Origin: Serinus canaria
Taxonomy: Eukaryota; Chordata; Aves; Passeriformes; Fringillidae
Reading direction: 5' to 3'
DNA length: 64,000 nt
Assembly: GCF_022539315.1 (NCBI RefSeq)
Contig: NC_066313.1
Span: 39,655,059-39,719,058 of the forward strand
Shown in pieces: positions 46,480 through 64,000 of this stretch (positions are counted from its first letter, which is position 1; every line of letters starts with the position of its first letter). The notes beneath the pieces were generated by a model. It saw only the letters and a program-made list of their open reading frames with translations, searched no databases and was not told the DNA's origin. A program made the translations under genes and the position numbers.

Positions 46480-47020
46480 ACACAAGTTATAACACTGTGC
46501 AGACTAACACAATAAAACTTAATTGAATCCATGCAACTTCACAGTCATCTGAAACAGAGGGGATTTGAATCTGTCTAACCAGCTTGGCTACCCTTTTAAA
46601 ACTGGCACTCAATTTCAGTTATTTTACACTGACTTTGACAAACCTGGGCAATTTCATGCCAGATTAAGTGGTGGACAAATTCAAAACCTTGTAATATGTT
46701 CCAAAACACCCCTGTGAAGTGGGACCATCAAATGTCAGGCTACTCTACATTCTCCACCTAGAAAATGGGAATTGTGCAGGAGGTATGAATCCCATAAAAA
46801 AGAAAAAACCCCAGACTTTGGGAGAAATGAATGTAAGCAGAATATTTTCTTTTCAAATTGATTTATGATGGAAAATGCCAATTCCTTACCCACCTCTTTC
46901 TGGCAATTTTTTAAAGCAGTGTGTTTCTTTTAAATTCTTCTGGTGGAATCCAAGATATACATAAATGAGATTGATTTTACCTTATAAATTGAGCCTAAAG
47001 AATGTGAATAATCTTATATC

Positions 47021-47095
<75 letters not shown>

Positions 47096-50000
47096 GCCTT
47101 TTCATCACTAAAGGCTTTTTTCAGTTTAACCACATTAGCCACAGGGCAGATGATTATTTCCTGTCTTAAGTAATTCAGAATAAGGGAAGTTTCGAGAGTC
47201 ACACAAGCTATGACAAATTATGGGATTTCACCCTGTTCCAGCCAAGCGCCTTCCTCTTCCACTGGCAGCAAAGAGAGATGAAGGTGTTTAGCACCTCAGT
47301 GGAGCTCTCACAGTGCATATTCATCTTTTACAATACTGTTGAAAGCAATGCCTTCATGTTGGACCATGGCTTTTTCTGAAGTCCATGCTTCTGGTTTTTG
47401 GCTTTTTTGCTGTGCCTTCCAGCTAATTTTTCTCCAGCTGGAGGCATTAATGGTGAATTGTTAATCCCGATATCCTCCTTGTTAAACTTGTTAAAGGCAT
47501 TTCTCAGCTACTTAAAAAAAACCCAACAAACCCTTCTCTTGATTATTATCATTGTGTTGTATGGGTCCCATTCAGTTCTGTATGTGTTTGACTGTATTGA
47601 TTAGATTTTTGCTGATATAATGCATGTTTAGACAGCTACCTATCAGACACCCATGTTGTGATCAGTTAAGAATGTTGAGTCCCTCTGTTATAGGGTTAAG
47701 GTCATGACCATGCTGCAACACTATTCCTGGTTCCTGGGATGCTCTGTGTAACATCATCAGTACTACTGATGTGGTAGGCAGTCAACTTTCTCAGTTAAAA
47801 CTGGGGTCATGTTGCTGCTGCCTTCTAAGAGGAGAAAAGAAGTCATGGGATAGTTCAACATCCACCAGCTCTAATAAATGACAAAGATAAGCATTAGGAA
47901 ACCATAACCAGAAGCTGCTTGTACAGCTTCTTCTTTTCCCAGACCCCAATTCCAGCTATAGATGAGCTTGTGAAACATCACTTGTGAACCTCTTCCGGTC
48001 TCTCTCCCTTGGGCGGTGGGAACTGGCTGCTGAGTTGTGTAGATGGCCGTGTTACAAAATCCTGGTAGTGTTTTCTGTGATGTAGATCTCCATCATTTGT
48101 CACTCAAATGTCTTCTGAGCAAACACAATGTTAGCTGAAACTAAAAATGTCATCTAAATTAGAGATTTCAACTTGTCTAGATTGTATGAAGCCACTGTAG
48201 AGGTCAGATGACCGTATTTTAAGTTAGTTGGTTGAATCACTCTCCAGAGTTAAGTATTTCTCTGTTTTCTGTGGAAGTAAGCTTAATTAATAAATGCATA
48301 AAGTTAGATGCAGCTGATCTTAACCTAGCTGCTCTTATTGTCTCTATCCTGCACTGCTACATGGCAGACAGCTGAGGGGATCTGATAGCCAGCCACAGTG
48401 GGAAGCAAGAAAAACACTTCTCCCAGTTCCTATTAAATCTGCCCATAGTTCTTGATTTTTCTATAAAATTGCATTCATATCAGCTGAAACATGTTTTCCA
48501 AAAATGTATTCTAGTGCTGTGGGAAAATATGTTTGGTGCAAAAGCCCTGAACAGCATTTGTCTTTTGTGACATATGCATGAACATAATCAGACTGTAGCA
48601 CCTCTCGCTTTGAAATGTTTGAGACAAACACATATATCCATTTAAAAACATAAGACAGATCTCTAAAAAGAAAGCCACACTGATGGCTGGGATCCAGAAC
48701 CTAGGGGGAACCTGTGGCTTCTAGATGTAGTTGGAAGTCAGCTGGAAACCTTTAGGCACCTTAATGGCACTAGAGAGCTGTTCAGGCAGAAAAGTTGTGC
48801 CACTGCTCTTCAGGCTCAGTCTTTTCACAGAGCCAATGAAACTGAATTGGTACTCAGCCTGAGTGAAAAACATGGGGCAAAGGTCCCCATGCTGTCTTTG
48901 ACTCTTGATGGACTTTTAACAGACTGCAGCGTGTGAGGGCAAGACCCAACCATGCCAACACGGGTCCCTAGGGACAGTGTAGTCTCTGTGGGCCTTTGGG
49001 AAGGGATGGGCTCCCAGGAGTCCTGTTCCATGCCTGCATGGGTTACTAGGAGACCTTACAGAACTGCAAGTGCACTAAACACATTTAGGGAATGGAATTC
49101 CTGGCTGGGCAAATCTGTTTTACTGATGATATGGGCAACAATCACACAGCACACCTGTAGCAAGGCCCTGGGCAGGGGTACAGTACTTTAACATAGTACA
49201 GTAATTGGCAAATAGAGGTAAACTTTTCAAAAGGGAAAAAGAAAAAGACAAGCAATTTTATGGACAAAGCACCCTAATTCCTAATTCTGGAAAGCCTGCT
49301 TTGTGCCTGAAGGAGGACAAGAGTGGCTGGCACCAGAGGGCTGTGCTCTCCTCCTCATAGTGTGGCTTGGATGGAGCAATCCCTGCGCTCCCACAGCAGA
49401 GGAAATGTGCTCTCACATAAGCACGGGGCAGATTTCTCACAAAGGAATCACTTCATGTTGAGCTCTCATCTTCCTGCTCATGGGAAATTCACAAAGTGAA
49501 TTTTAAAACTGCATGTGGCAACTAAAATTTGGACAGGGTATGAAAAGGCACGGACTAAAAATATTGCATTAGAAACTTCATCCTATTTTTAACTTCTTCC
49601 ATGGTCTGTAAATCACCCTTTATCTCTCTTTCCTCTAAAACATAACCACCTCCTTACTGTTCATCTCCCATTCGACTTTTTCACTGCTCCTTGAGTACTC
49701 ACCACTATTTGCTTCTAGAGAGGGACTAGCATTCTGCTCTAAATCTGAGAAGCTCTTTTGACATCACCTTGAGATTCTGTGCTTTTACTTCCTATGTGCA
49801 GGGAGAATATGCCCCCCTTTTTTATTTTTAATATAAATTGTTCTAGTAAGAAATATTATCTTTGCTTGTAAATCTCGTGTTATATTTGTAGACAATTTCT
49901 GCTAAAAAGCAGAACACAACACAAACAATTTAGATTCATATAGTTCTAAAACAATTTTTGGTCTAATTGTCATTCAGTAGCACTGGCTTACACAAGAAAA

Positions 50001-51190
50001 TCCGATTCAACAGTATTGTTGGTGAGGTTAGATATTAAAGAACAAGTACCTAAACCACCTTGTGAGAATTGGATTCACATAAATTAACTTCTTAATGAAA
50101 GCTTTTGATTTGCTGCAATTTATTTTTATGATCTTGTAATATTTTCTTAGGTTTTATAAAGTGAATGAACAAATTAATTTTCAGTTATACAATTTCTTAT
50201 CTTTGAATAATATTGAGACTGATCTATACTGAATTTAATAAAAATAAGAACTGCTAACTCTTTTCTGTATATATGAAAGATAAAATTTAATAGCCTTCTA
50301 ATACAGGCAGATAAGTAATGAAAAAAATGAAACAGATATGTTTTTATGAGACTACACAATATTTCCTCAAAATATAGTTTATTACCCTAACCTTAAACCT
50401 TCCTCTGAAGCCTGTTGAATTATGCAGATATAAAATATAATAAATTTTGTTCTGTTCATATGGCTTCTAATGATATCAGCTGAGCTATATAGACTGAAGA
50501 GAATGTGAATAATTCTTCAAACACCATTTTAATTGAGGGCTTTTGCAGAAAATGTGGTTAAGCTGGAAATCAATTTGTCCTTTTTATGAATCTTTGTATC
50601 AGTGGTATTTTTGGCCAAGAATTGTAATCTTTTAAGCAAACTGCTTGATTCTCTAACCCACTGGAATGAGGTGGGATTTAGTAACTACTAGAGTAGTAAG
50701 AGAGTAGAAAGAGCCTTGATTAAAGAAGTTTATCTGTTTATTATATGATGTGGCTACCTTTGAGAGCAAGTGACTTGTTTCTTGTCTCAGAGGTCCTTTT
50801 TAATCTACATTTCTGCATTTCTGGACTTGAAACTAGTTCTTAAACCTAAAAACATGAGAATATTCCTTCTTCCCTGCCCCCTGCCTTCTCCCCACAGTTG
50901 TAAAGATGAACACCCTAGAGAGAAGTCTAAGAAGGGAAGTAGGGGAAAGAGGAACAGAAAGTGGAAGTAGAGCTGTACAGTGATGATAGTGAACTAGTTG
51001 ACCATCATATTTTCACCAGGGTTTGTGAGGAGTAGGGGGTTCATAGACAAGTGTGTCCTCCTTTCTCTGTCTTTGTGAAAAAACCTCACATTTTCCTGCC
51101 AGAATACATTTTTTAGTGTTTGAAAGCTAGACTTGGCTCTTGAGCATCAGGGCAAAAATGACATATGGAACAAAATTATATGTGAAATAT
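46480..51190. other. Spacer between the two MMP genes
   Basis: About 4.7 kb between the MMP27-like promoter and the collagenase polyadenylation signals. It holds the (ATCT)n array and no recognisable exon, so no third MMP copy or relic lies between the pair. Confidence 0.65.
47022..47094 (+). repeat. (ATCT)n tetranucleotide microsatellite
   Basis: About 18 uninterrupted ATCT units, roughly 630 bp upstream of the MMP27-like start region, in the spacer between the two MMP genes. Confidence 0.97.
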
Positions 51191-51243
51191 AATTTATTAG
51201 AAAACTTGACCATAACAGGAGAAGTTGTGATAAATTATATAAA

Positions 51244-51249
51244 TTTATT
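51244..51249 (-). terminator. Candidate polyadenylation signal of the collagenase gene
   Basis: AATAAA on the minus strand, 137 nt past the stop codon. A second AATAAA lies at 51193-51198. Either would give a short 3' UTR; which is used cannot be told from sequence alone. Confidence 0.5.
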
Positions 51250-51385
51250 TGGCTTAAAATAAATAATTATTAAGACTATACTGTCATAGAATTTGAACAG
51301 AAATCCGTTCTGACCTGAGAATCATGAAATGCTGAAAAATACAGCAGATAAAAATATACAGTGTGCACATGGGAAAACATTGCAA

Positions 51386-57912
<6,527 letters not shown>

Positions 57913-57975
57913 CCTCATCTAAGGCTGTCTGCCTCAGTTTCACTCTTGAGCTACTGAGCACTCTTCTCAGCTGTG

Positions 57976-57983
57976 TTTATATA
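57976..57983 (-). promoter_or_regulatory. TATA box of the collagenase gene
   Basis: TATATAAA on the minus strand, 63 nt upstream of the ATG. It predicts a transcription start near 57950 and a 5' UTR of about 40 nt. It is correctly spaced from the AP-1 site. Confidence 0.8.
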
Positions 57984-58007
57984 GCTGATAGTAAATCAGT
58001 GACAGCC

Positions 58008-58014
58008 TGACTCA
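58008..58014 (-). promoter_or_regulatory. AP-1 (TRE) site of the collagenase promoter
   Basis: A perfect TGAGTCA (minus strand) lies 96 nt upstream of the start codon and 24 nt upstream of the TATA box. This is the position of the proximal TRE in mammalian MMP1 and MMP3. Its flank GCATGAGTCAG matches my memory of the human MMP1 site. Confidence 0.8.
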
Positions 58015-58025
58015 TGCTGTATAAT

Positions 58026-58036
58026 ATCCTCTGATT
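58026..58036 (-). promoter_or_regulatory. ETS/PEA3 site of the collagenase promoter
   Basis: On the minus strand this reads AATCAGAGGAT, with a GGA ETS core, 11 nt upstream of the AP-1 site. From memory, the mammalian MMP1 promoter has the same AGAGGAT box just upstream of its AP-1 site, where ETS factors and AP-1 act together in growth-factor and phorbol-ester induction. Confidence 0.7.
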
Positions 58037-61000
58037 AGTAAAAATGATGCATAGCAGTTTCATCATCAGGTAGTGATGCAAGGTGTTTAACTAATATTTC
58101 TATCCTTATTTTGCCCAAGTCTTCTGGTTTGTGTAATTTTATAGCATATTTAGCAAACAAGGAAATGTTTTTCAGGTAAAATGTTGAGCTACATTTCATG
58201 GGTTTTTTGAATCATGAATTTAGACTATTTATGGCACAAGGTTTTGACAAACTGGAGAAGTAATGAGAAATAAGATTTAAGAGCAACATAACAAATTGTA
58301 TGATAATCAAATCATGCTACATATGCTACATATGATTTAATCTTTAACAGACTATATAATATTATGTAGCAATACGTAATATCAAGATAAAAATGACAGT
58401 ATAAAGAACCAATCTTTTTTATGGAATAACCAGCAGCATAACTCCAGGAGGACTGTCATCTAACAGTTATCTAGCAGTTCTATCTAAAGCAATCTTATGA
58501 TATTAGCAGAAGTGAGTGCTAAAACGATTCAATGACTTTTTACCAATATTAACAATTTTGGTCGTATTACTGGAATGTTTAATCTAGGTTCCCATTTGCA
58601 TGGTAAATAACATAGTAGAACTCTTGCCAGCATGGATAAGGTCTCTGCTGCAATAATGTGTTTTGATTTGGGCAGAGCGAGATGATAGAAAAGACACCAT
58701 GAAAGTCAACAGGAACTTACATCAGTGTGGAAAAAGAAGATTAAAGTAACCATTTTTACCCTGTGATCACTGTTTCATGGAAGTAAGACTGAGATGAGCC
58801 ATGATAAAAGATGGAAAGTATAAGGAAGTATTTAAAAAAAAATTAGCAGTCTATGATCTCTAAGACCCTAGTGTGGTCTTAAACGAGAGTGATTAAGTTT
58901 AGATATGGGGTTTGGGATTCAGCTGCCTGAACATTAGTGTTATTTGAAATTCTCTAGGGAATCACAAATGATCAGCATTTGCCCTGGAAGGATGCAGGTC
59001 TCCGTAGCTCCTGTGCCATGGCAGCCACCCCTGGGTGGTGTCTGAAGTACAGGCAAATGAGTAATGAGGAGGAATTTGCTTTAAGTGTTTTGTTGTGTTG
59101 ATGTCTGTAAGTTATTAAGGTCTCTGAGTTCCCATTTTAGACCACGAATTCTAGAGTGATTCAACTGACCAATGACATGGACTTCTAGAGGAGAAGAATT
59201 GCTCTTCGTACTACATTGACTGTGTTGGCCAGGTCCCTAACAGTGGTAAGAAAAGTTTAAATATCCTGGACAGTGTAGACTCCTAAACTGAGGAAAACAT
59301 TCCTAACTGCAAGCATTAGTGTAATTGGCCTGAAGAGGATGTGTGTTTGCTAACCCTGCAGGCTGTCAGGCACAGGCTGAACATCTTTCAGGATGGTTTT
59401 GATGTTTCTGTCCTTATTGGAGATAAAGACCTTGAAAGAGAAACAGTAAATGTTAGTGTGAGAGGGAGAAATACAAATAAATGTCATTATTTTAATTATG
59501 CTGGGAAATTCTTCACTTGATTTCCCAAATATAATGAAAAAGAATCTATTTCATATGAGATGCTACACTCACTGTAGTGTATCACCCCCTAATTACATCT
59601 AGGTTCAGCAGAGCTTAAACCACTCCTGGGAAAAGTAAATTGTCTTATACCTTCCAGTGTGAGTCACATAGCTGGCCTGGAGTGACTGATTGAAGCTAAT
59701 ACAGGACACTTCAAAAGCAGAAGCTGGGATTTTAAATGACTAGGAAAAGAATTCCTCAAAGGGTGCAGCTGTTGTAGACTAAAGAAATTCAACTTCATGG
59801 TTCATAGTCCAAGAAGATTTAATTACTGTTGTTCTTACTCCATCTGGATTCAGACATGTAGGAAAAGAATTTTGTGTGTTGGATCTTTCTCCAAAGACTT
59901 GGCTACAACTCAAAGGATTTTGGAATTTGTGAAATGCTGCTTAACTTCTCTAACTCTCTTTCTAAACTAGTCCTATGACCCTGTAAATTTTTCTTGTTCC
60001 TGTGTTTCTTTAGGATGGTTAATATAGTTCCTGATTCAATATCTTCACTTCTTATTTTTTCCCATAAGAAGAAGAGGTTAGCTTCTTGTTTCTTTTATCT
60101 TTTTGTTTTCTGAAGCCATCATAGACATGTTCAGACAGACACATACAAACAAGGGAAGCGCATTAATCATATGCATCTTGTGGCTGAGACAGGAACATAA
60201 AAAAATCCTGTACTGTGGCTTTCACAGAGACTTTCTTCTGCTTTGCAGATTTCTGTGCAGGGTCTGTGGCCATATTTTAATGTGATCAAGAGGATACTGA
60301 GCTGAGCAGAGGGTCAGAGAGGACTCCTAGATTTTTTTTTTTTTTTGACACTTTAAATAAATTACTTTCCAAGGCACCCAGTGGGAGGACTAGAAAATCC
60401 TGGGCTCCAGCACTAGCTGTGGGAGCTCTTTGTGCATTTGAGGAGTAAAAAACTGTAAGCAGCATCAGGAAAAGGAAACAGAAGCAGTGGGGTCCCCCTG
60501 TCTTGGGAATTTCCATGGTCACGGGTTACAAAGTCATCTCCCATTTCACCATCTGCTTTGACTTCCTACTGCGTGTCCTTCGGCACAGCTCCCTCAAGGG
60601 AAGGACGGGTTTCAGTCATCTGCTTTCCCGTGGTGTGGCAGCTAGCACAACACCACCTTCTCCTTCTCCAGCACTTGTCTTCAGACAAAGGCTCAACTCC
60701 CAAGAGAAGAAAACTAAGGAGACCAAAAATGAAAGCCAAAATGAAATTGAGACCTCCTCAGAGGATGAAGTCTCATGAGAGTTGTTACTGAGTGCCAATT
60801 GGGATCTACACAGTTCCTCATTTTTCTCACAGGACCATTGTGTTGCACCTGCATTCGACTGGCACTGTCCTGGCCTCTCACTAAACCCCATTTCAGATTA
60901 TTCTTCTGTGTGAGGGGCTCTATCATGTCTGGGGGATGTCAGTGAGAGCCTCTGGGGTGGGGCTGTGACTGCAAACACACCAAGGTGCACACAAGTCCAT

Positions 61001-64000
61001 TGGGTACGTATATACATGTGTATGTACCTGTTGGGATACAGGCACCACCTCACTGCTGCACCTGGGGTCAGGGAGCTGCAGCAGCCTTAAGTATATCAGG
61101 GTACCAGATCTGGACAACCCCCAACCCACTGTCCCTGCTTGGAATTTTTTTAAAATCACAGAAATTTAGAATCATGGAATGGCTTGAATTGGAAGAAATT
61201 TTAATAGCCATATTGTTGCAACCCCTTTACTACGGGGATTGGGACACCTTCCACTAGACCAGGTTACTCAAAGCCCCATCCAACCTGGTCTTGAGGACTT
61301 CCAAGGATGGGACATTCAGAACTTCTGTGGCAACTGTTCCAGTGCCTCACCACACTCCAAGCAGAGAACCTCTTCCCAAGATTTTATCTAAATCTCTCAT
61401 ATTTGATTTGAAACCATTTGCCCTTGTCCTTTCTATCCCTATCTACCTCTGTAAACAGTCCCTAAACTCTTTGTCATAATTCCTTCTTAACTACTGGAAG
61501 TTAGTAGTTACTAACACATTGATGTGTTCCTGAAGCCTTCTCTTCCCAGCTCTCTCAGCCTGTCTTCATAGCAGAGCTCTTCCAGATGTGCTTTCATGGA
61601 AAGTCTCCATGCAATCAAAGGAGAGAGGGAAGCTTTACACTTACCTATCCCCAAAAGTTCTCGCCCTGAATCACCCTGCTAGGTCTGGTGCCCATCTGCT
61701 AAGCCACTGCTAAGGAAGAGGAGGTGGCACAGATGTTAAGCCAGTGCATTCAAGGGTTTTTCCAGTGTACACCCAAGCAGTACAGATTTGTGTCTGCCTG
61801 TATTAGCAATAATTCTGCTTTATTTTTCACTTCCTCAGCAAAATGGCATCCTTGTTCCTTGTGTTGAGACAAGAGACCTCAAAATGTCCCTTTTCTAGGT
61901 GCACTACTGACTGCTCCTCACTCTCTAGGTCATGACAGAAATGTAAATATTGCTAGAGTTCTACCCAGAATTGTTTCCCTTTTCAGCATTAACTGAAAAA
62001 GACATTTAGGCAGAGGCATTAAGAGGAGACATATTTCCCCAGAAGAATTTTCCTGCTTTGAACAAGCTTCTCTCTCAGTGATTTCGATTTACTTTGTACC
62101 TCACTTACCCGGGGCTTGGATTTGACTCTTGATGCTATTTCTCCTTTACCCCATCTATCTCTGGTAGCATGTTCTAATGACTTCCACACACACCCCTGAC
62201 TGAACAATGCAAAAATAAATTCACAGCGTGAATCATCGTGGGGTTTCCCTAAATCAAGTCTCTCACTGCAAAACTACTGTAGAAAAGGGAACATTGTTTG
62301 GTGGTTATGTAATTTTAATGTTACAAAAACGAGAAAACAGGTACCTCATAATTCAAAGAATTGTTTACTGTTACAATTTGTCACAATGAAGTTAGCAACT
62401 GCTTTCTCAATAGCAGGTGGCACTACAAAATAATCATCATTCCCACAGGAAGTATTTTCTTCCCATTCTGTGCTCTTAGTATATCCTAATCTTCTAACGT
62501 CTTTCCAATCTATTTTGAAACAACGAAAATCTTTCTGAAAACCTAGACTATTATCCTGAAACAAGCTATTTTCCTTGGAGGATGTCACTTTTCATATGAA
62601 GTCTAATGTGTCAAAATGTAAGTGGTGTCACTGTGCAGCAATATTCTACTGATTGCCAGATATTAGCTTGAAGTTAGAGGGTTCATGAGGAGTTTACCCT
62701 GAATGAACCAAGTACATTTTAATAGTGAGATGAAACAGCCAAAGGCAAGCCTCCAAATCAGCTGTCTTGAAGTTTGCACAAGCTCATGGCTTCACATCAC
62801 TGAGTGTTAAACATTTCCTTTATAGAACTGCTGTTGGCACTGCTCCAAGGGAATGATCCAAGGGAATGATCAGTCACTCGGTTTACAAACCAGGGTGCAG
62901 TGCTGGGCAGTGTTAGGAGCACAATTCTATAGTTCAAACCACTCAGAAGGCCAAAGGCCACTGTGATAGGGCTTAGGATGACAGGTGCTGAATCAGTTCT
63001 AATTATCCCATGTAGAAAAGCAATTCAGTGTGACCAATCCCACAGTGGGACAGCACCTGTGTTACACCTCAGTGACTGGCACAGTCTCAGACATGGCATC
63101 ATCAATGATTTCAGTAAAAGGAGAAGGGAAGGAGTGCCACTTTCCATGCCAAGCACCTGTTTCCTGAACACAGGGAAATCAAATTACATTTTTCATCTTT
63201 GCAACTGGGCTGTTACCTGGGGTGGGAATCTGGGCTGTTGTGTTCAAGTCTTGATTTCCCTGATGGCAGATAGGCCTTGGGATGCCCTGCAGAACCAGCA
63301 TTACCAACTTGAAGTCCTTTGCCTCTAAACTTAGTGGTTATCACACAAGCTGTGCAGATGTAAACCTTGTCCTGAAAGACTCAGCAAGAAGAAATCAATG
63401 TGTCCACACTGATCTACAAACTAAATCTGCATATTTCCTGGGGATCTGCACCATTTGGGACATACTGGAGCTCCTATAGGCTCACAGTCCCCCAGTTGGA
63501 TACATGGCACAAATGCCAAAACACTCCACCAGGCAGCTACTGCTTGCGAGCCTGCAAAGGCAGCTTTCTTCTGCCAGAGAATAATCTAGAAACAAAGCCT
63601 GCTCCTTTTCAATTTTAAAGTATTTTCTCTGTAATATCAATGGCACCTAAGACATGCATCGTTGCAGCTCTGGGCTGTCTTAAACACTCCTGAACCTACA
63701 AATCTGCATGTTTTGCTACTGAGAAAGGTTTCCCTACCCCCCAGCATTTCCATTAACCAAACTAAACATCTCACTAGGAACAAGTTCCTGCAGACAATAT
63801 TTGAATGGACTTGTTTTAATCTTACTCTGCTCTGCCAGGCCTTATCAGTTACCTTAGTTTGGTTTACTGAGGTGTTAAACTCTCTGCTCTTAGTCTGTGT
63901 GTTTAAATCACTACACAATGGCTTTCAGTTCAGGTCAGCACTACAGACCTACCTTGTTTGATCATGTATTTGTAAACCTGCCAAGAACAATATCAAAGGT
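58037..64000. other. Region upstream of the collagenase gene
   Basis: Contains one CR1 fragment and no recognisable exon. An 80-codon minus-strand frame at 62588-62346 is unrecognised. Distal regulatory elements may lie here but none can be named from sequence. Confidence 0.55.
61168..61595 (-). mobile_element. CR1 retroposon, 3' fragment
   Basis: AGAATCATGGAATGGCTTGA begins the reverse-oriented CR1 3' end. It runs through 'gacaccttccactagaccag' and 'tccagtgcctcaccacactc' to 'cagcctgtcttcatagcag'. It is truncated, and its right boundary is approximate. Confidence 0.88.

Noticed and set aside
47022..47094. Repeat arrays here, at 25668 and at 37874 as CRISPR-like arrays
   Set aside because: They are simple microsatellites without spacers in a vertebrate genome.
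60286..60522. Minus-strand frame starting with a signal-peptide-like hydrophobic stretch
   Set aside because: Its tail includes a Lys run coded by a poly(T) tract and the rest matches nothing; treated as chance.

Overview
The window is vertebrate nuclear DNA and almost certainly avian. It is AT-rich and gene-sparse, with short introns, and it carries at least eight fragments of the CR1 retroposon that is typical of birds. A 441-bp LTR resembles, from memory, a family common in songbird genomes, so a passerine is my best guess.

The only genes I can support are two complete matrix metalloproteinase (MMP) genes. They lie head to tail on the minus strand. Each has ten coding exons joined by consensus GT-AG sites, and each encodes 466 residues. 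The downstream copy (39460-46331) looks like avian MMP27, described in chicken as CMMP or MMP-22. The upstream copy (51386-57912) is an interstitial-collagenase-type MMP, closest to MMP1 with some MMP8-like features. In the human chromosome 11 cluster, as I recall it, MMP27 and the collagenase/stromelysin block are also adjacent and co-directional, so this is a conserved piece of that cluster. Both proteins have a signal peptide, a propeptide with a PRCGVPD cysteine switch, a catalytic domain with HExxHxxGxxH, a short hinge and a C-terminal hemopexin domain closed by a Cys pair.

The collagenase promoter has the same arrangement as mammalian MMP1: an ETS/PEA3 site, an AP-1 site and a TATA box within about 125 bp of the start codon. 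The MMP27-like gene keeps the AP-1 site and a degenerate copy of the ETS site, which shows that the two promoters descend from one duplicated module. The MMP27-like catalytic domain has an unusual structural-zinc loop, with His in place of Asp, an extra Cys and one extra residue.

Layout: 1-39 kb has no recognisable gene, only CR1 pieces, a solo LTR, microsatellites and a GC-rich 20-bp minisatellite; 39-46 kb is the MMP27-like gene; 46-51 kb is an intergenic spacer with an (ATCT)n microsatellite; 51-58 kb is the collagenase gene; 58-64 kb is intergenic with one CR1 copy. No tRNA, rRNA, CRISPR or bacterial-type feature was seen.
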